Notes under the pieces: model-generated | The model's input: the letters and a program-made list of their open reading frames with translations, nothing else | Databases searched by the model: none | Told to the model about the DNA's origin: nothing | Part shown: one piece after another, positions 60,792 to 64,000 of the stretch | Position numbering within the stretch: position 1 is the first letter of the stretch | Layout: each line of letters begins with the position of its first letter | Made by a program: the position numbers and the translations under genes | Source of the DNA: an uncultured Elusimicrobiales bacterium | Lineage (GTDB): Bacteria > Elusimicrobiota > Elusimicrobia > Elusimicrobiales > Elusimicrobiaceae | Direction of reading: 5' to 3' | NCBI GenBank assembly: GCA_944327085.1 | Contig: CALVGG010000003.1 | Location: 1 to 64,000 of the forward strand | Length of the DNA: 64,000 nt

Positions 60792-62396
60792 TTAACAGAA
60801 GGATTCTTCCTCTTGTTCGCGCCAGTTGGGTGTATGGATAGATAACAAACTTTTAAGGGTACAATCTGCCGGCTGGGTGCCATTTAAGATGGCCCGTACG
60901 ATTTTTGGCGATAAAAAACTCAGTTCAAGGATTCGCCGTACATATTGCTCGGTCTTTTGTTCCCGTTGGGCTATTTCTTTTAGCATTTTACCGTTTAATA
61001 TATCTTGGTGCCACTTATATGCTTGTGCCAAAATGTTAATCAGATTAATATCTTTACGAGGGTTAGGTTTAATCTTTTGCCCTACCAATACTTTGGCACC
61101 ATTATCTATAATGCCTATGTGATAGTCCTCCGTATAGGGATGTTCTCGTTCGGTTTGCAGCTGGGTCATATCTCTGTTTTCATAGAGGGCATTTAACAGT
61201 TCCGTTACTTGTTCTTCGTATATAGTGATTTTGATGTATTTTTGGGATATATCCACCCGCTTGATAAGGGCTTGTTCTATATTGCGGGTGATTGTGTAGG
61301 AAGTAAGTTTATTTATAATTCCCTTTTGTTTTACAATATCAAAGCCTTTAAGATAGGGATATATTTTCGTCTTATCTTGCAGGAATTGATTAAACCAGTT
61401 ATCTATAAATTCTTCCAGTTTGGGTAAGGATATCTTACTTATTTGCCCTATCTTACTTGGCTCCTTCTTGATAACCGCTTGACTGACATAATAACGGTAT
61501 TTCTTCCCATGGCTCCCTGTACTCCAACTGGGGCTCATTATGTTGCCTTTATCATCATATAACTTCCCAGCCAAAAGGCTTTTACTGGGGTTATACCGCT
61601 GCCGGTTGATACGGTTGCTGCTCATAACCGCTTGGGCTTGGTTAAATAGTCCTATTGGGATTATGCCTTGGTGTTCCCCCGTGTACCATATACCCTTATG
61701 CCCTACCCGCCCTATATAGGCTTTATTACGCAAGATACAGTTTAAGTTCCCAACAGATATAGGGTGGCCTTGTTTATTTAACCACTCGTTTACAAGTGTG
61801 GTACTTTTGAGTTCAACATACTTTTTGAATATACTATTAACAAGTTTTACTTTTTCTTCATCCGGATATATCTTTTTATCTTTACGATAATACCCTAGTG
61901 GCGGTTTGCCGCCCATCCACATCCCTTTTTTCTTACTAGCGGCAATTTTATCCCTTATCCGCTCCCCGGTTACTTCCCGCTCAAACTGGGCAAACGATAA
62001 TAACATATTGAGCGTTAATCGCCCCATACTGGTAGTGGTGTTAAAATGCTGTGTGATAGATACAAAAGACGCGTTATGCTTATCCAATACTTCTACAATT
62101 TTGCTAAAGTCCATTAAACTGCGGGTTAATCGGTCTATTTTATATACCATAATGATATCTATAAGGCCAGCCTTGATATCCGATAATAATTGCTGCAAAG
62201 CTGGTCTGTTTAATGTCCCGCCAGAATACCCACCGTCATCATACTTTGTGGATAAAAGTTGCCAATTCTCATGCTTTTGGCTTTTTATATAGGCTTCACA
62301 CGCCTCCCGCTGGGCCTGCAAACTGTTAAATTCAAGTTCTAGGCCTTCTTCGCTGGATTTACGTGTATAGATGGCACACCGTATTTTACTTTTCAT
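60792..62396 (-). CDS. Large serine recombinase
   Basis: 534 residues. Resolvase/invertase catalytic domain: AIYTRKSSEEGLELEFNSLQAQREACEAYI with the nucleophile Ser in the RKSSE block, VYKIDRLTRSL, and FSQFERE-like AQFEREVTGERIRDKIA (~130-160). Then the Recombinase domain (GGKPPLGYYRKDKKIYPDEEKV) and a divergent C-terminal part (no Cys-rich zinc ribbon visible) rich in Ile/Lys helices. Site-specific integration or excision of a mobile element. It overlaps the DUF2924 gene by 11 bases. A/T-rich codon use unlike the rest of the window. Confidence 0.92.
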   Translation of the reverse strand: MKSKIRCAIYTRKSSEEGLELEFNSLQAQREACEAYIKSQKHENWQLLSTKYDDGGYSGGTLNRPALQQLLSDIKAGLIDIIMVYKIDRLTRSLMDFSKIVEVLDKHNASFVSITQHFNTTTSMGRLTLNMLLSFAQFEREVTGERIRDKIAASKKKGMWMGGKPPLGYYRKDKKIYPDEEKVKLVNSIFKKYVELKSTTLVNEWLNKQGHPISVGNLNCILRNKAYIGRVGHKGIWYTGEHQGIIPIGLFNQAQAVMSSNRINRQRYNPSKSLLAGKLYDDKGNIMSPSWSTGSHGKKYRYYVSQAVIKKEPSKIGQISKISLPKLEEFIDNWFNQFLQDKTKIYPYLKGFDIVKQKGIINKLTSYTITRNIEQALIKRVDISQKYIKITIYEEQVTELLNALYENRDMTQLQTEREHPYTEDYHIGIIDNGAKVLVGQKIKPNPRKDINLINILAQAYKWHQDILNGKMLKEIAQREQKTEQYVRRILELSFLSPKIVRAILNGTQPADCTLKSLLSIHTPNWREQEEESFC

Positions 62397-62772
62397 CTTT
62401 CACCCCAAAGAACACTTTGCCGTTCCAACTTTTACCTGTTATTGCCTTGGCAATCCCCGATAGACTTTTGTATTGTTTGCCGTTGTATAAGTAGCCGTTA
62501 GAGATAACTTCTACTGTATGGACAACTCCCTTATAAGAACGCGTGATTTTAGAGCCGGATTCCAAGATAACAGTGTGTTTATTGACCGACACAGAAGCCT
62601 GTTTAACCTCATTAAAAAAGCCAAGGAAAGAAATTTTCTCCCGCTTGACTTGTTCATACCAAATTAGATATTTAATAATTAAGCTACGACGAATTGGCGG
62701 TATCGGCCGGTTGATTACTTCGGTCCATTTGGCACGCAACTGCTGAACAGTACAATGTGTATAGTCGGTCAT
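62386..62772 (-). CDS. DUF2924 family protein
   Basis: 128 residues from ATG 62772, which has SD AGGAGGGG. DUF2924 blocks: LRAKWTEVINRPIPPIRRSLIIKYLIWYEQ, GSKITRSYKGVVHTVEVISNGYLYNGKQYKSLSGIAKAITGKSWNGKVFFG. Found with large serine recombinases in phage and integrative elements; function unknown, possibly DNA-binding. Same unit as the recombinase. Confidence 0.88.
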   Translation of the reverse strand: MTDYTHCTVQQLRAKWTEVINRPIPPIRRSLIIKYLIWYEQVKREKISFLGFFNEVKQASVSVNKHTVILESGSKITRSYKGVVHTVEVISNGYLYNGKQYKSLSGIAKAITGKSWNGKVFFGVKDEK

Positions 62773-62822
62773 ATCCCCTCCTATACACATTACGGCTTAC
62801 TAGGGCCTAGAAGTCAAGTTCC

Positions 62823-63041
62823 TTAGAAGGAAAGGATTTTTTCTATATTATCTGCATTAAACGTAGATTTCCAACCTTTTTTACTTTTCAGCAAAAAATC
62901 ATAATCCCTACGCAAAAAAACAAATTCCGCTAAGGCTTTTACAGCATATTCATTGATTACTTCTTTCTCGTCAATATATGCCAATCCATATACTATCCAA
63001 CGCCCTATAAAATGCAAAAACACGACGCTTATACTATACAA
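62823..63041 (-). CDS. Short AT-rich hypothetical frame, possibly a gene remnant
   Basis: 72 residues from a TTG, without a clear SD. Translated text includes VFLHFIGRWIVYGLAYIDEKEVINEYAVKALAEFVF and KSKKGWKSTFNADNIEKIL, which has plausible protein composition, yet no recognised family. It could be a truncated 3' part of a mobile-element gene. Low support. Confidence 0.35.
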   Translation of the reverse strand: MYSISVVFLHFIGRWIVYGLAYIDEKEVINEYAVKALAEFVFLRRDYDFLLKSKKGWKSTFNADNIEKILSF

Positions 63042-63088
63042 CTAGCATAAGTATTGAAGGAAACAATATCACTAGGAGAGTTATACCC

Positions 63089-63117
63089 TTGACAAATATA
63101 TATATTATCATTATAAT
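63089..63117 (+). promoter_or_regulatory. Consensus promoter of the NAD-salvage-like operon
   Basis: TTGACA (63089-63094), 17 AT-rich bases, TATAAT (63112-63117): both hexamers match the sigma-70 consensus exactly. Confidence 0.85.
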
Positions 63118-63138
63118 ATTATCAAGATAATATTATCA
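63103..63138. repeat. Operator-like repeats over the -10 and start site
   Basis: A perfect 11-bp inverted repeat around the AA centre at 63124-63125 (ATAATATTATC / GATAATATTAT, 63113-63136) and three direct copies of TATTATCA at 63103, 63117 and 63131 (14-base period). Placed over the -10 and transcription start, so repressor binding is likely. Confidence 0.8.
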
Positions 63139-63152
63139 TAAAAGGAGGGCGC

Positions 63153-63668
63153 ATGAAAATACTGATTGTAGTAGATATGCAAAAAGATTTTATAGATGGT
63201 GCATTGGGTACAAAAGAAGCTATAAACATCCTTCCGGCCGTACAAGCAAAAATTAAGCAGTACAAAGAAATGGGAAGCCCTGTCATTTTTACGCGCGATA
63301 CTCATTTGGAAAATTATCTGCATACCCAAGAAGGCAAACTTTTGCCTGTCCCTCACTGCATTAAAAACACGCCCGGTTGGCAAATTGATCCGTCTCTAGA
63401 TACGGCAAATGCCACCTTACTTGATAAGCCCTCTTTCGGCTCGCTTGCTCTAGCGGAATGGGTAAAGCAACACTATTCGCAAGTACAAGAAATTGAACTG
63501 ATTGGTTTATGCACGGATATTTGCGTATTGTCAAATGCTGTGATTTTGAAAGCAGCTTTTCCGGAAGTAACCATATCGGTTGATTCTTCGGCTTGTGCAG
63601 GAGTAACCCCTGCCAGCCACCGCAACGCATTAGAAGCAATGAAAATGTGCCAAATTCAAGTGCAATAG
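63153..63668 (+). CDS. Isochorismatase-family cysteine hydrolase, nicotinamidase-like
   Basis: 171 residues. Opens KILIVVDMQKDFIDGALG (catalytic Asp), with FTRDTHLENY (the metal-binding His region), and ELIGLCTDICVLSNAVI carrying the catalytic Cys. PncA-like size and layout; would convert nicotinamide to nicotinate. SD AAGGAGG. Downstream lies a PRPP-synthetase-like gene, a pairing seen in NAD-salvage operons, supporting a nicotinamidase role over other isochorismatase-fold hydrolases. Confidence 0.88.
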   Translation: MKILIVVDMQKDFIDGALGTKEAINILPAVQAKIKQYKEMGSPVIFTRDTHLENYLHTQEGKLLPVPHCIKNTPGWQIDPSLDTANATLLDKPSFGSLALAEWVKQHYSQVQEIELIGLCTDICVLSNAVILKAAFPEVTISVDSSACAGVTPASHRNALEAMKMCQIQVQ

Positions 63669-63677
63669 GAGTATACT

Positions 63678-64000
63678 ATGATTTATATCAATAATCAAAA
63701 AGTAACACCGGAACATTTTCCAGATGGAACTTTGCGTTTACATCTTACTCCTGTTGGGGAGAAGGCTAATATTGCTTGGCAATATGAAAATAATGAAGAA
63801 TTAATTGTGTTATATTTCACGGTAAAACACTTGCGGGCGTCTGGAACAAGCCATTTAACCTTGCATATGCCGTATATTCCCAATGCCCGTATGGACAGAG
63901 TAAAGAATGATGATGAGGTTTTTACCCTTAAATATTTTGCGGATTTCATTAATTCGTTGCAATTTGATAGTGTAATAGTGCGAGATCCTCACTCTGCGGT
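63678..64000 (+). CDS. PRPP-synthetase-like protein (N-terminal part, gene runs off the window)
   Basis: About 107 residues visible; open frame from ATG 63678 with SD TAGGAG to the window end. The stretch LHMPYIPNARMDRVKNDDEVFTLKYF resembles the PRPP-synthetase block IPYFGYARQDR, and ends with VIVRDPHSA, like the DLHS site. Ribose-phosphate pyrophosphokinase-type proteins supply PRPP for nicotinate or nicotinamide phosphoribosyltransferase, so it suits an NAD-salvage operon with the hydrolase before it; the remaining genes are outside the window. AT-rich. Confidence 0.75.
   Translation, partial: MIYINNQKVTPEHFPDGTLRLHLTPVGEKANIAWQYENNEELIVLYFTVKHLRASGTSHLTLHMPYIPNARMDRVKNDDEVFTLKYFADFINSLQFDSVIVRDPHSA

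Noticed and set aside
60548-64000. Prophage attachment site (att repeat of the tRNA-Ser 3' end)
   Set aside because: No second copy of the tRNA 3' segment is seen to the window end, so no attL/attR pair can be drawn.
1-64000. CRISPR arrays or rRNA genes
   Set aside because: No regularly spaced repeats of 20-40 bases and no rRNA-like stretches were seen.

Overview
The window looks like chromosomal DNA of a strictly anaerobic, diderm, host-associated bacterium. The evidence is a class III (oxygen-sensitive) ribonucleotide reductase with its activase, a heptose nucleotidyltransferase, several lipoproteins, an outer-membrane-like barrel, isolated type IV pilin-like genes, and no respiratory genes. 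My best guess is an Elusimicrobiota-type gut lineage; this rests on gene style rather than any marker gene. Coding density is high, most genes sit in short operons with SD sequences, and nearly every operon ends in a clear GC-rich hairpin. Base composition is fairly even and moderately GC-rich up to about 60.6 kb, then becomes visibly AT-rich.

Layout. 1-5.7 kb: 5' part of a giant PfaA-like lipid/polyketide synthase (KS-AT-KS'-tandem ACP). 5.9-8.75 kb: lysine-pathway operon (lysA, ACT-less aspartokinase, two small membrane proteins) preceded by a promoter, a tiny Lys-rich ORF and a terminator. 8.9-11.7 kb: gpmA, def and a secreted Cys-rich protein whose frame is cut by one TGA. 11.8-20.0 kb: seven-gene operon with a peptide ABC importer (two ATPases, two permeases), an M20 peptidase, an acyl-CoA synthetase and cca. 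20-27 kb: two pilin-like genes, a DUF192 lipoprotein, peptidase, MbfA-like iron protein, xth, metK, a frameshifted redox protein and a DJ-1 protein. 27-36.8 kb: amino-acid permease with a PTS IIA-like partner, a RecB-like nuclease, IMPase, ACT protein, SMR exporter, a ComB-QueC fusion and rlmN. 36.9-42.3 kb: phosphohexomutase, eno, divIC/ftsB, MBL hydrolase, lgt, rluD. 42.5-47.7 kb: a probable sphingolipid pair (GNAT and alpha-oxoamine synthase), rfaE2, accC, an odd accB, tspO. 48-51.5 kb: ribonucleotide reductase locus. 51.8-60.4 kb: secreted proteins, M29 aminopeptidase, ZIP transporter, PIF1-like helicase, Fe-ADH, ankyrin protein, barrel protein. 60.5-64 kb: tRNA-Ser(GGA), then AT-rich DNA with a large serine recombinase and DUF2924 gene, and the start of an NAD-salvage-like operon (nicotinamidase-like hydrolase plus PRPP-synthetase-like protein) under a consensus promoter covered by palindromic and direct repeats.

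The most remarkable point is the class III ribonucleotide reductase. The large NrdD subunit ends just after its CxxC...CxxC zinc site and has no glycyl-radical motif. The missing piece (RVVGYL) is encoded by a separate 68-residue gene in another frame with its own promoter candidate, followed by nrdG. Both broken ends carry added heptad-like helices that could dock. This resembles an autonomous glycyl-radical spare part such as GrcA/YfiD of pyruvate formate-lyase, but for ribonucleotide reductase. Other points of interest are Thr in place of the phosphopantetheine Ser in the ACP repeats, a ComB-QueC fusion, a BCCP without the MKM lysine, and a possible attenuator before lysA.
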